Below are positions 50,445 through 58,602 of a DNA stretch of 64,000 nt, piece after piece. The DNA lies in NCBI RefSeq assembly GCF_001426545.1, contig NZ_LMEZ01000009.1:549524-613523 (forward strand), given 5' to 3'. Positions within the stretch are counted from its first letter, which is position 1. Each line of letters starts with the position of its first letter. This DNA comes from Mycobacterium sp. Root135. GTDB lineage: Bacteria; Actinomycetota; Actinomycetes; Mycobacteriales; Mycobacteriaceae. The notes beneath the pieces were generated by a model. That model was not told the DNA's origin. It did not search any database and saw nothing but the letters and a program-made list of their open reading frames with translations. A program made the position numbers and the translations under genes.

Positions 50445-51302
50445 CTATCGGCGGCGGGTGTCGATCGCGATGCTGCCGTTGTCGGACCGCACCGTCACCT
50501 CCGAGACGGCCCGCGCGGGATCCGTCGTCTCGGGGACCTCGACCGAGGTGGCGTATTCGGAGCGGGTCTCGACGAGGTAGGGCCCCGTCGCGGGCAGCGT
50601 GAGCGCGACGTCGCCGTCGCGTGTAGTGGCGGTGATCTTGCGTGGGGCGGGTTCGGCGAAAGCCACGGCGACGTCACCGTCTGCGGAATCGACGACGAAG
50701 GACTCGCTGACGGAAAGTGGCTTCCTGGAAGCGATGTCACCGTCGCGCGCCGAGACGTCGACGACGTGTACCGCCCCGTTCAACACGACGTCGCCGTCGG
50801 AGCTGCGGGCGACCAACCTGTTCAGGTCGGCGTCGACGGTCAACGTGCCGTCGTTCTGCTGGGTGGTGACGAACAGGCCAGCCGCCAGCGCCGGGGGCAG
50901 GGTTACCGTCAGATCACTCGACCCGAAGCCGACGACGCGGCCGGAGTCTCGCGCGACGCGGATCCGCGTCTGACCGGCGTCGGTGGTCACGTTCAGGCGC
51001 TGCTGAGCCTGCCTGGAGGAGCCCACCGTGTGCAGTTCGGCGCGGGGCGCGGTGACGTTCGGATCGGACTTCACGTGGACCGACACGTCGGACCCGTCGA
51101 TCGCGAGCGACCGCATGTTGCCCGGGAGGTCCTGTGCGTCGTTGGTCGCACGCAGGGAGCTGAGTCCCCAGGCCGCCACGCCGAGACCCGCGACACTGCC
51201 GACGACCAGGATCGCCGCGGCCATGACCAGCATGACGCGCACCGCGGTGCGGTTGCCGGGGGTGAGCGGTGGCGGAGCCGCCGGGGGAGCGAAGGTTGTC
51301 AT
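50445..51302 (-). CDS. Membrane-anchored DUF4097 (LiaI/adhesin-like beta-repeat) protein
   Basis: A 285-residue protein. A Pro-rich cytoplasmic start, one membrane helix (about 23-46) and an external DUF4097-type beta-repeat domain with recurring blocks (RSSDGDVVL, SARDGDIAS, DSADGDVAV, TTRDGDVAL). Such proteins often accompany envelope-stress two-component systems. ATG 51302, 22 bases after the response regulator stop, so it is the third gene of the kinase-regulator operon. Function unknown. Confidence 0.8.
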   Translation of the reverse strand: MTTFAPPAAPPPLTPGNRTAVRVMLVMAAAILVVGSVAGLGVAAWGLSSLRATNDAQDLPGNMRSLAIDGSDVSVHVKSDPNVTAPRAELHTVGSSRQAQQRLNVTTDAGQTRIRVARDSGRVVGFGSSDLTVTLPPALAAGLFVTTQQNDGTLTVDADLNRLVARSSDGDVVLNGAVHVVDVSARDGDIASRKPLSVSESFVVDSADGDVAVAFAEPAPRKITATTRDGDVALTLPATGPYLVETRSEYATSVEVPETTDPARAVSEVTVRSDNGSIAIDTRRR

Positions 51303-51323
51303 GGTCAAAGGCCTTTCAGTGGT

Positions 51324-51968
51324 TCAGGATTCGAGGTAGCGGAGGACGGCGAGGACGCGGCGGTTCTCGCTCTCGTCGGGGGTCAGGTTCAACTTCGTGA
51401 AGATCGAGGCGATGTGCTTCTCGGCCGAGCCCACCGAGACGTGAAGCGAGCCCGCAATGGCGGAGTTGGCCCGGCCCTCCGCCATCAGTTGGAGCACTTC
51501 GAGTTCGCGGGGGGTCAGCGCGTCGAGGGTGGAACGCTGCCGCGAGCGGACGAGGATCTGGGAGACCACCTCGGGGTCGAGCACGGTGCCTCCACCGCCG
51601 ACGACCTCGACGGTGTCGAGGAACGACGGCACGTCGGCGACGCGGTCCTTGAGCAGGTATCCGAATCCCCTGGTGTCCGAGGCGATCAGGTCGGAGGCGT
51701 AGCGCTCCTCGACGTAGTGCGAGAGGACGAGCACCGGCGATTCGGGGTTCTGGCTGCGCAGCAACGCCGCGGCGCGGATGCCTTCGTCGGTGAAGGTCGG
51801 CGGCATGCGGACGTCGAGGATCGCGAGGTCGGGTCGCAACTCGTTGACGATGCGCAACAGGTCGGTGGCGTCGGACACGCCGGCGACCACCTCGTGGCCC
51901 GCGTCGGTCAGGATGCGTTCGATGCCCGCCCGTAGCAGCGCGGAGTCTTCGGCGATCACGATCCGCAT
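51324..51968 (-). CDS. NarL/LuxR-family response regulator
   Basis: A 214-residue regulator. Receiver domain with AEDSALLRAG, the phospho-Asp in LAILDVRMPP and the Lys in YLLKDRV; a LuxR C-terminal domain with LTPRELEVLQLMAEG and SVGSAEKHIASIF. The ATG 51968 overlaps the sensor kinase 3' end by 13 bases. It probably binds the conserved promoter block found upstream of its own operon and of the secreted protein gene. Confidence 0.9.
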   Translation of the reverse strand: MRIVIAEDSALLRAGIERILTDAGHEVVAGVSDATDLLRIVNELRPDLAILDVRMPPTFTDEGIRAAALLRSQNPESPVLVLSHYVEERYASDLIASDTRGFGYLLKDRVADVPSFLDTVEVVGGGGTVLDPEVVSQILVRSRQRSTLDALTPRELEVLQLMAEGRANSAIAGSLHVSVGSAEKHIASIFTKLNLTPDESENRRVLAVLRYLES

Positions 51969-53257
51969 GGCAGCACCGCCGTCACGATGGTGGAACCGGT
52001 GACCGGGCTGGACACCTCGAAGGTTCCGCGCGCGGCCGTGACGCGCTCGCCGAGACCGCGCAGCCCCGTCGCGTCGTCGTCGGCGGTGACGGTCGCACCG
52101 CCCACGCCGTCGTCGTAGACCGAGACGAACAGCGCGTTGGTCGCCTCGTCGAATCGGACGGTGACGACTGCCTGGGTGGCGCGTGCGTGTTTGGCCACGT
52201 TGGTCAGCGCCTCGGCGACGACGAAGTACGCGCACGACTCCACCTCGTCGGGAAGTCGACGCGGTAGGTCGACGTTCAACGACGTTGGCACGCCTGAGGT
52301 TTCGATGCGTTGCACCACCGAGGACAGGGCGGCGTCCAGGCCACGGTCGGGGAGGATGGTCGGCGCGATGCCGCGCACCACGTTGCGCAATTCGACCAGT
52401 GCGCTCTTCGCGTCGTCGTGTGCCTCGCCGATGAGTAGCTTGGCCTGCGGCAGGTCGGTGTCGAGCTTGGTTTGGGCCAGGCCGATGGTCATCGCCAGTG
52501 ACACCAGCCGGGGCTGCACGCTGTCGTGGAGATCGCGTTCGATGCGGTGCCGTTCGGTTTGGGCCGAGGAGACCGCGCCGCGACGTGCGTCGGTGAGCGC
52601 GCTGACTTCGTTCTGCAGTGCGGCAGTCGGCGACGGCGGCAGCAGCCACCGGTCGACGGCGGCGTCGACGACGGGGGCGAAGACGACGATGGCCACGGCG
52701 GCAACCAATGCGACGACGGCCAGAACCCAGGCCAGCGGCGGTGAGAGGAACCAGAAGTCGGCGTCGACGTCGCTGCGGTTGACCGCCGACGCCAACGCGG
52801 GGCCGGTGATGGCGAACGTCAACAGCGCCAACGCAAGTAGAGACGCGAGGATGTCGTAGGTAATCCGCAGGTAGTGGTGTGCGACCACCTTCCAGAATTG
52901 GGCGCTGCTGACGTCGAGCCACAGTTGGTGCGCCCACCGCTGGAAGCCGTCGTACGGCGAGGTGCGGCGCGGCGGAACCGGGATGCCGAAGCCGAACACT
53001 GCCTCGCTGCGGATGCGCTCCACTCGGTCGACTCCCCGCATCAGGTAGACGAATACGACGCCAGCGGCGAAGAATCCGACGACCGACGGAATCGAGGAGA
53101 TCGCGACGATCAGGATCGTCAGGGGAATCCAGAACCAGACGAGGCCCAGTGCACCACCGGTCAGCATCGAGGCCGACGGGACGACGCCGATCCGACGAAC
53201 GGGGACGGGGGCGTCGTCCTGGAGGGGACGTGGGATGTCGAGGGTCGTTGAAACCAT
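51956..53257 (-). CDS. NarL-type sensor histidine kinase
   Basis: A 433-residue kinase. Several membrane helices in the first about 220 residues (a PF13796-like sensor domain), then HisKA_3 with the phospho-accepting His in RIERDLHDSVQPR and an ATPase domain (EALTNVAKHARA, VYDDGVGG, GLRGLGERV). It has little external loop, so it may sense within the membrane. The ATG lies 6 bases after TAGGTT, so the transcript is probably leaderless. Confidence 0.88.
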   Translation of the reverse strand: MVSTTLDIPRPLQDDAPVPVRRIGVVPSASMLTGGALGLVWFWIPLTILIVAISSIPSVVGFFAAGVVFVYLMRGVDRVERIRSEAVFGFGIPVPPRRTSPYDGFQRWAHQLWLDVSSAQFWKVVAHHYLRITYDILASLLALALLTFAITGPALASAVNRSDVDADFWFLSPPLAWVLAVVALVAAVAIVVFAPVVDAAVDRWLLPPSPTAALQNEVSALTDARRGAVSSAQTERHRIERDLHDSVQPRLVSLAMTIGLAQTKLDTDLPQAKLLIGEAHDDAKSALVELRNVVRGIAPTILPDRGLDAALSSVVQRIETSGVPTSLNVDLPRRLPDEVESCAYFVVAEALTNVAKHARATQAVVTVRFDEATNALFVSVYDDGVGGATVTADDDATGLRGLGERVTAARGTFEVSSPVTGSTIVTAVLPCGS

Positions 53258-53263
53258 GCCTTC

Positions 53264-53330
53264 AACCTAGGGAGTCGCAGGGCCCAGCGGGTATGGCGTT
53301 TTCCCGAGACCTCCATGGGGGTTAACCCCC
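53264..53330 (-). promoter_or_regulatory. Conserved promoter block, copy 2 (sensor kinase operon)
   Basis: Reading the minus strand: GGGGGTTAACCCCC (53330-53317, a perfect palindrome), 4 bases, AGGTCTCGGGAAAACGCCAT (53312-53293), 23 bases, then a -10 box TAGGTT (53269-53264) placed 6 bases before the kinase ATG. The 20-base element matches copy 1 at 19 of 20 positions. The divergent DoxX-like gene could also be affected. Confidence 0.7.
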
Positions 53331-53406
53331 GCCTGCCGCGCGATGAGTTTCGTTCCCGACGGGTGTCTGCCCCGGTACCGACCGATCCCGAACGATGGAG
53401 CCCACC

Positions 53407-53814
53407 GTGAACATCACCGCCGACACCACCACCACGTCCAGCCTCGGCGCCAAGATCGGCATTGCCATCAGCGTCCTGGTCGGGGCCTTCCTGGCCGTCG
53501 ATGCGGCGGGCAAACTGGCCGGCCTCCAGCAGGTCAAGGACGGTACCGAAGCGCTGGGTTTCCCCGCTGGTCAGGCGCTCGTCATGGGCGTCGTGCTGAC
53601 GGTGTGCGTCGTGGTCTACGCAGTTCCCCGCACCGCGGTGCTCGGGGCGCTCGGCATCACGGCGTATCTCGGCGGGGCGGTCACCGCGAACATGCGGGTC
53701 GAGTCTCCGCTGTTCAGCGCCACCCTGTTCGCCGTCTACCTCGGCGTGCTGATGTGGGTCGGCATGGTGCTTCGCCGCCCGGAACTGCTGAGGGTCGTGG
53801 GACTGGCTCGTTGA
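53407..53814 (+). CDS. DoxX-like small integral membrane protein
   Basis: A 135-residue protein with four predicted helices (about 15-35, 53-73, 78-98, 103-123), like DoxX-like/DUF4267-type families. GTG 53407 is preferred because GGAG lies 6 bases upstream; ATG 53395 is 4 codons earlier. No catalytic motif. It is divergent from the sensor kinase operon and adjacent to its promoter block. Confidence 0.7.
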   Translation: MNITADTTTTSSLGAKIGIAISVLVGAFLAVDAAGKLAGLQQVKDGTEALGFPAGQALVMGVVLTVCVVVYAVPRTAVLGALGITAYLGGAVTANMRVESPLFSATLFAVYLGVLMWVGMVLRRPELLRVVGLAR

Positions 53815-53856
53815 AGTCCGCCTCGGCGCGCAGTGTCCGCGTGCCACAATCCGGTC

Positions 53857-54750
53857 GTGCAAATCGGAATGACGCTGCCGGTGATGGAACCCGACCTCGA
53901 CGCCGCCGTGCTGAAGGAGTGGGCCCGCGCCGTCGACGACGGCCCGTTCAGCTCACTGTGTTGGGGTGAGCGCATCGCCTTCGACAATCCCGACTCGCTG
54001 ACGCTGCTCGGAGCCCTCGCCGCGTGGACCGACCGAGTCCGCCTGGTGACGACGGTCGTCGTCCCTCAGTTGCACGACCCCGTGATGCTCGCCAAGGGCC
54101 TCGCCACCGGCGACATGCTGAGCGGGGGACGCCTGACCGTTGGCATCGGCGTCGGCGGCCGTCAGGAGGACTACGACGCGGTCGGCGCCGACATGGCGAC
54201 CCAGACGATGCGCGGCATGGCGGAGCGCGTCGCCATCATGAAGCGGGTGTGGGCGGGGGAGAAGGTCACCGAATCCGTACTGCCGGTTGGCCCTTCGCCC
54301 GTGCAGCCGGGCGGCCCTCCGTTGGTGGTGGGAACCATCGGACCCAAGACCGTGCGAAGCGCGGCGACGTGGGCCGACGGGATGGCGGGGACGACCCTCG
54401 ACCTCGACGTCACCAAGCAGAACGAATTGTTCGACGTCGCGCGCACTGCGTGGAGTGAGGCAGGCCGACCGAAACCCCATCTGGCGACGTCGTTTTGGTT
54501 CGCGATGGGCGACGGTGACGGTCCGCGTGCTCAGGTGCACCGGCATCTGCGGCGCTACATGAACTGGATCCCCGCCGAATTCGTCGACGCGATGGCACCG
54601 ACGACGGGCTGGGCGGGTGTCGAGGACGAATTGCACGACGTGCTGCGCACGTTCGAAGCGATTGGAACCGACGAGGTTCATCTCATCCCGACGAGCTCGG
54701 ACGTCGACCAGCTGCGCCGTGTCGCCGACGTCGCCAAGGACTTTGCCTGA
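53857..54750 (+). CDS. LLM-class flavin-dependent oxidoreductase
   Basis: A 297-residue luciferase-like TIM-barrel protein: QIGMTLPVMEPDLDA, WGERIAFDNPDSL, TTVVVPQLHDPVMLAKGLAT and GRLTVGIGVGGRQEDY are typical. In mycobacteria such proteins use FMN or F420; the cofactor cannot be decided here. GTG 53857 was chosen because the conserved first strand begins at once. It is convergent with the 2OG dioxygenase gene, with a 9-base gap. Confidence 0.83.
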   Translation: MQIGMTLPVMEPDLDAAVLKEWARAVDDGPFSSLCWGERIAFDNPDSLTLLGALAAWTDRVRLVTTVVVPQLHDPVMLAKGLATGDMLSGGRLTVGIGVGGRQEDYDAVGADMATQTMRGMAERVAIMKRVWAGEKVTESVLPVGPSPVQPGGPPLVVGTIGPKTVRSAATWADGMAGTTLDLDVTKQNELFDVARTAWSEAGRPKPHLATSFWFAMGDGDGPRAQVHRHLRRYMNWIPAEFVDAMAPTTGWAGVEDELHDVLRTFEAIGTDEVHLIPTSSDVDQLRRVADVAKDFA

Positions 54751-54759
54751 CGCCGAGCC

Positions 54760-55737
54760 TCAGGCGGCGCGGGACCGCCGGGTGCGGCCGACGCACAGCG
54801 CGTCCCACTGCCGTGGCGAAAGACGTTCCCGCAGTTGCTCGATGGCGCGTCGCGGCAGCATCAGCCGGGAGTACGCGTAGTACGGCGACCTGCTGGAGTA
54901 CGCGAACGTCACCGAATACCGCTCGGTTTCGGTCGGGGGAAACACTCGGTGGAACACCTGCCCCGTGTCGACGAGAACCGACGTCATGCGGGGTCCGGTG
55001 ACCTGGGCCCACTGGTGACGCGGCACCACGTCGTGCATCTTGTCGTCCGGTACGCCCCGGAAGTCGAGGCCCCGCGAACCGCGAATCGCGGCGCTGTGGG
55101 CCTGGTGGATGAAGCCGAAGGGGCCGGCGCCGGCGTCGACGTCACTGAGATAGACGATGACCTTCAAGATCCGGCGGTCTTCGTGGTCGAGGTGCCAGCG
55201 ACGAACCACCTCGTGGTTACGGCCGGCCGCCGACTGCACCAGTTCGCGCTTGACCTCCATGCCGAGATAGCGCACAGGCAGACCGATGTGGCATTCGGCG
55301 AGATCCAGAAGGTGGTCGGACAGGCCCCAGGTGAAGAGGGTGGGGTCGACGGCCAACTCGCGTGGCGTCGCCTTGACGCACGGATCGTCGACGTTCTTGC
55401 GGCGCAGTAGCTCGACGAGCCCGTCCGCAGAGTCGACCACCTCCGCTGGCAGGTCGGCCGGGCGGACGGCCACCCCGGCGTCGTTCAGGGCGACGAGCAC
55501 GTCGAGATGCTCGGCCGTGGGAAGGGGCAAGCGGTTCGCATGCTCGGCAAGGCGCCTCTGGTACCGACGGTCGCTCATCTGGCTGACCAGCGGCATCCGG
55601 GTGGTGGCCCGGCGGAGGAACGCACTGCGGCGCGCGAGGGCGCTGATGATTCGGGGAACCAGCCCGCGGGTGGCATGGGCCGCGCCTGCTGGCGCGAGGT
55701 CGGCGGCCACGACGGGTGCCAGCGGAAGCAGTGTCAC
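54760..55737 (-). CDS. PhyH-like Fe(II)/2-oxoglutarate dioxygenase
   Basis: A 325-residue protein. The iron triad is visible as H182-x-D184 (RRWHLDHED) and H263 (GQVFHRV), with R273 (ETERYSVTF) as the probable 2-oxoglutarate anchor. The preceding about 170 residues are helical and of unknown role. It would hydroxylate an unknown substrate in the cytoplasm. GTG 55737 has GGAAGG about 6 bases upstream; longer frames upstream have no support. Confidence 0.8.
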   Translation of the reverse strand: MTLLPLAPVVAADLAPAGAAHATRGLVPRIISALARRSAFLRRATTRMPLVSQMSDRRYQRRLAEHANRLPLPTAEHLDVLVALNDAGVAVRPADLPAEVVDSADGLVELLRRKNVDDPCVKATPRELAVDPTLFTWGLSDHLLDLAECHIGLPVRYLGMEVKRELVQSAAGRNHEVVRRWHLDHEDRRILKVIVYLSDVDAGAGPFGFIHQAHSAAIRGSRGLDFRGVPDDKMHDVVPRHQWAQVTGPRMTSVLVDTGQVFHRVFPPTETERYSVTFAYSSRSPYYAYSRLMLPRRAIEQLRERLSPRQWDALCVGRTRRSRAA

Positions 55738-56016
55738 GGCGATCCTTCCGCTGGAGAAACATACTTTCGCCCCGTATTGCGCGACGATTGCTAGAACATA
55801 CCATTGGTACGCACTGTTCGGCAGCGTCACCTTCGCTGCAAAGAAATGTGGCCAGACTCCTGGCTGCCCGTCCCGGATGGCAGCCCACTCCAGGGCGTAA
55901 ATTGCCTGGTCGGATCGCCGGCGCTCGTTGTCGTGGTGTTCGGATGGCAAACGGATGCCCACACCGAAATGGCGTGGTCGACAATTTGCCCAATCTGCAC
56001 CCGCGGGTGCGAATGG
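55738..56016. other. Intergenic region, 279 bp, AT-richer than average
   Basis: No convincing ORF or RNA gene is seen. On the minus strand TATGTT near 55759 may be a -10 box of the dioxygenase gene, and a short palindrome TACCATTGGTA lies at 55799-55809. The rest, up to the stop of the AmiC-like gene, shows no recognised signal. Confidence 0.4.
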
Positions 56017-57102
56017 CTACGCGGCGGAGATCCGCTGGCGGACCTCGAAGTCCATCCCGACGGCCTCGGCGACGTAGATGTCCTGTGACATCTGGTTGCC
56101 GCGCATGCTGACTTCGCCCCGCGGGCTGACGTAGGTCAGGTTCTCGGCGGCGGCGGTGAGCTCGGGAACGCCGAGCGATCCAGCCCGGGTCGCCAGCGTG
56201 ATCAGCAAGGTCAGCGCCTCAAAGCAGGATTCGCCGATGCTGTTGAGCGCGGGTGCGGCCGGTCCGAAGCGTGTGTAGTAGCGCTCGGCGAAGTCCATGC
56301 TCGCCGTCGTGTTGAGGGCTTCGAAGTAGCCCGCGGATGCGAACAGGCCCTCGTTGCTTTCGGAGCCGCTGGCCATCAGCATGTTCTCTTCGACGTGCGG
56401 GCTCAGTCTGGGCACCGCGGCGGCCAGGCCGGAGGCCGCAAACTGCCGGTTGAACTCGACGCCGTCACCGCCGACCAACAACAGCAGCACTCCCGATGCG
56501 CCGGTGGTCTCAACCTGCCGGATGGCGGCGCTGAAGTCGGACGTGCCCAGCGGCAGGTAGAGCTCGCCGACCAGCGGACGCCCCCGGGCCTGCGCGTGCA
56601 GGCGTGCGGCCGTGCCCGTCTCCCTGGGCCAGACGTAGTCGTTGCCGATGACGACCCACCGGTCGACCCCGAACTCGGTGTTCATCCAGTCCATTGCCGG
56701 CAAGAGCTGGCGCGACGGGGTCTCGCCGGTGAGGAACAGCCCTGGCGTGCGTTCGCCACCCTCGTACAGCGGTCCGTACACGTAGGGCACCCGGTTCGCG
56801 GTGACCTTGGCGACGGCCTGCCGCACCGGCGAGATGTGCCATCCCGTGACCGCGTCGATTGCGCCGAGCTCGAGCAGCGCGGCAATCTCGGCCGCCACGG
56901 CCCCCGGCGCCCGGCTGCCGTCCACAGGCACCAGTCGAATCCGGCGCCCCAGCAGTCCCGCGCGGGCGTTCACGTCGGCGATCGCGAGTTCGGCGCAGGC
57001 CTCGCACGACGGCCCGTAGATCCCGGCGGACCCGCTCTGGGGCACCACGAGCGCGACGTCGAGGGTTTCTCGGGCCGGGCCGACGGAAGGATTGCCGAGC
57101 AC
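56017..57102 (-). CDS. AmiC-like amide-binding regulator (type I periplasmic-binding fold, cytoplasmic)
   Basis: A 361-residue protein of the branched-chain/amide-binding Peripla_BP_6 family. VALVVPQSGSAGIYGPS, SCEACAELAIADVN, AVTGWHISPVRQAVAKV and YGPLYEGGERTPG resemble AmiC and urea/amide receptors. It has no signal peptide or lipobox, so it acts inside the cell as a sensor, not as a transporter part. AmiC-like proteins accompany nitrile hydratase clusters of Rhodococcus rhodochrous J1, where amide product is the inducer. GTG 57102, with GGAGG 6 bases upstream. Confidence 0.82.
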   Translation of the reverse strand: MLGNPSVGPARETLDVALVVPQSGSAGIYGPSCEACAELAIADVNARAGLLGRRIRLVPVDGSRAPGAVAAEIAALLELGAIDAVTGWHISPVRQAVAKVTANRVPYVYGPLYEGGERTPGLFLTGETPSRQLLPAMDWMNTEFGVDRWVVIGNDYVWPRETGTAARLHAQARGRPLVGELYLPLGTSDFSAAIRQVETTGASGVLLLLVGGDGVEFNRQFAASGLAAAVPRLSPHVEENMLMASGSESNEGLFASAGYFEALNTTASMDFAERYYTRFGPAAPALNSIGESCFEALTLLITLATRAGSLGVPELTAAAENLTYVSPRGEVSMRGNQMSQDIYVAEAVGMDFEVRQRISAA

Positions 57103-57141
57103 GTCCCACCTCCGTCCACTCTTGCGTGGGTACCGATCGTG

Positions 57142-57165
57142 AATGCCCTTGGTTACCGGGGCATT
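57142..57165 (-). other. Small hairpin between marR and amiC-like genes
   Basis: AATGCCC (57142-57148) and GGGCATT (57159-57165) form a 7-bp stem with a 10-base loop in the 72-bp gap. It may modulate read-through into the AmiC-like gene. Confidence 0.35.
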
Positions 57166-57174
57166 TCGTGGGTG

Positions 57175-57615
57175 TTAGCGGCCGGGAACCGGTAGTTCCG
57201 CCACCCGAGCCAGCGTGCGCAGAAGCTGGGTCGCCGTGTCCTCGCCGAACTCGTCGGCCAGGGCGGCCTTCAGCGACGCCTCCTGGCGAGCCAGTTTGCG
57301 TACCTTCGTCTTTCCCTTCGACGACAGGTACACGAGCACTCGGCGGCGGTCCATCGCGTCGACGCGACGGACGACGAACCCACCGTCGACCAGCTTGTCC
57401 ACGATGCGCGTCAACGTCGGCGGGGCCACCGACATCGCCGCGGCGATGTCGCTCATGGTGAACCCGTCACCGCCCCGCAGAACCCCGAGCACCCGCCAGC
57501 CCTCGACGCTCGCGACGTCCGCGTCGAGCAAGCTGGTCGAGAACGCCTCGGTCCACCAGCGTCCGGCCCGGAACAGAACCTCGGAGACGCTGTCCACGCT
57601 CGTCGTGATCGGCAC
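57175..57615 (-). CDS. MarR family transcriptional regulator
   Basis: A 146-residue winged-helix regulator: the recognition helix MSDIAAAMSVAPPTLTRIVDKLVDGGFV and the wing RRVDAMDRRRVLVYLSSKG are standard MarR. GTG 57615 is chosen because AGGAGG stands 4 bases before it; ATG 57642 is an alternative. It is encoded in the nitrile hydratase gene run and, as in Rhodococcus clusters with a MarR-like plus AmiC-like pair, probably controls it in response to amide. Confidence 0.85.
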   Translation of the reverse strand: MPITTSVDSVSEVLFRAGRWWTEAFSTSLLDADVASVEGWRVLGVLRGGDGFTMSDIAAAMSVAPPTLTRIVDKLVDGGFVVRRVDAMDRRRVLVYLSSKGKTKVRKLARQEASLKAALADEFGEDTATQLLRTLARVAELPVPGR

Positions 57616-57692
57616 GGCCCCTCCTCTCGATGTGGTCGTCATGTCCGAATCATGTTTTCGGCCAGCATATCCGGCGGTGGGGTAAGCGGCGT

Positions 57693-58211
57693 TCACGCCG
57701 GTTGGCCGGATTGCACGACGCGGGCGCCGCCCACCCTGGCGACGACGGACGCGCCCCACTCCGACGCGATCCCGAATGTGGCACCCACCAGTGCGGTGAC
57801 GGCGGCGATCAGGGCGGGGTTGGACACCCCCGCCGTCAGGATCCCGTTTCCGGTGGCGGCGATCGTGCCGACCGTCATCGCGAAGCCGAACACGATGGCG
57901 GGGGTGGCCGACAACCACGGAAGTCGGGACACCTGAACCATTGTCAGACTTCCGATTCCGACCGCGACGGCCAGCAGGACGGCGCTGGTCGTGGCACTCA
58001 CCGCCAGCAGCGTGCACGTGGCGATGAGGATGCCGGCCCAGTTGCAGGCGACGCTCTTCACCAGGCCGGACGGGCCGGATCCGACGAAGAAGAACGACGC
58101 CCACGCCAGGAACAGCACCCAGACCGGAAGCGGCCATACGGTCGCGGTCAGCCAGGTGGACAGCGCGCCGAAGATTCCGACGCTGATGGACAGCGCGGTT
58201 GCCTTGCTCAT
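57693..58211 (-). CDS. DUF1097 membrane protein
   Basis: A 172-residue membrane protein with five to six helices matching DUF1097: ISVGIFGALSTWLTA, LAWASFFFVGSG, KSVACNWAGILIA. The family is uncharacterised; related proteins sit with transport or amide/urea genes. ATG 58211 is 10 bases after the stop of the nitrile hydratase activator gene, so it is in the same transcript. It could be an uptake protein for amide, nitrile or the acid product (inference). Confidence 0.78.
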   Translation of the reverse strand: MSKATALSISVGIFGALSTWLTATVWPLPVWVLFLAWASFFFVGSGPSGLVKSVACNWAGILIATCTLLAVSATTSAVLLAVAVGIGSLTMVQVSRLPWLSATPAIVFGFAMTVGTIAATGNGILTAGVSNPALIAAVTALVGATFGIASEWGASVVARVGGARVVQSGQPA

Positions 58212-58221
58212 CTCGGTGCTC

Positions 58222-58602
58222 CTAGTGGTGATGCGGGTGGTCGTGATCGTGATCGTGGTCGTCGTGCGCAAGCAGCGCCGCCTCGGTCACGGTCCGCTCG
58301 TCGAGCGCCGTCGCGTCGAAGAACTGCTTGGTGGCCGCGAGCCGGCAGAACGCCTCGCCGAACTGGCGGTAGTACACCGCCGGATCGCAGACGTCGGTCA
58401 GCCCCGACTCGTCGATCACCGCGATCAGATGTTCCTTGAACTCGTCCCACTCGAAGGCGCCTGCCGAGCAGAGGTGAACGACGAGGCCGAACAGTCGGCC
58501 CTGCCATGGCGCGTCGAAGACGAGTTCGCCGTTGGAGCGTGGGAGGGCAGAGGCGCCGTCCCAGTCGTCGAAGCCGGTGAGGTCGATCGTGGCGGTGGTC
58601 AT
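58222..58602 (-). CDS. Nitrile hydratase activator/accessory protein with His/Asp-rich tail
   Basis: A 126-residue protein of the nitrile hydratase accessory family (beta-like: LPRSNGELVFDAPWQGRLFG, FEWDEFKEHL, YYRQFGEAF). Known members form a complex with the alpha subunit and help insert cobalt and oxidise its cysteines by subunit exchange. Residues 113-126 are HDDHDHDHDHPHHH: eight His and five Asp in fourteen residues, a probable metal-binding tail. Its ATG directly follows the alpha-subunit stop (TAGATG). Confidence 0.88.
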   Translation of the reverse strand: MTTATIDLTGFDDWDGASALPRSNGELVFDAPWQGRLFGLVVHLCSAGAFEWDEFKEHLIAVIDESGLTDVCDPAVYYRQFGEAFCRLAATKQFFDATALDERTVTEAALLAHDDHDHDHDHPHHH

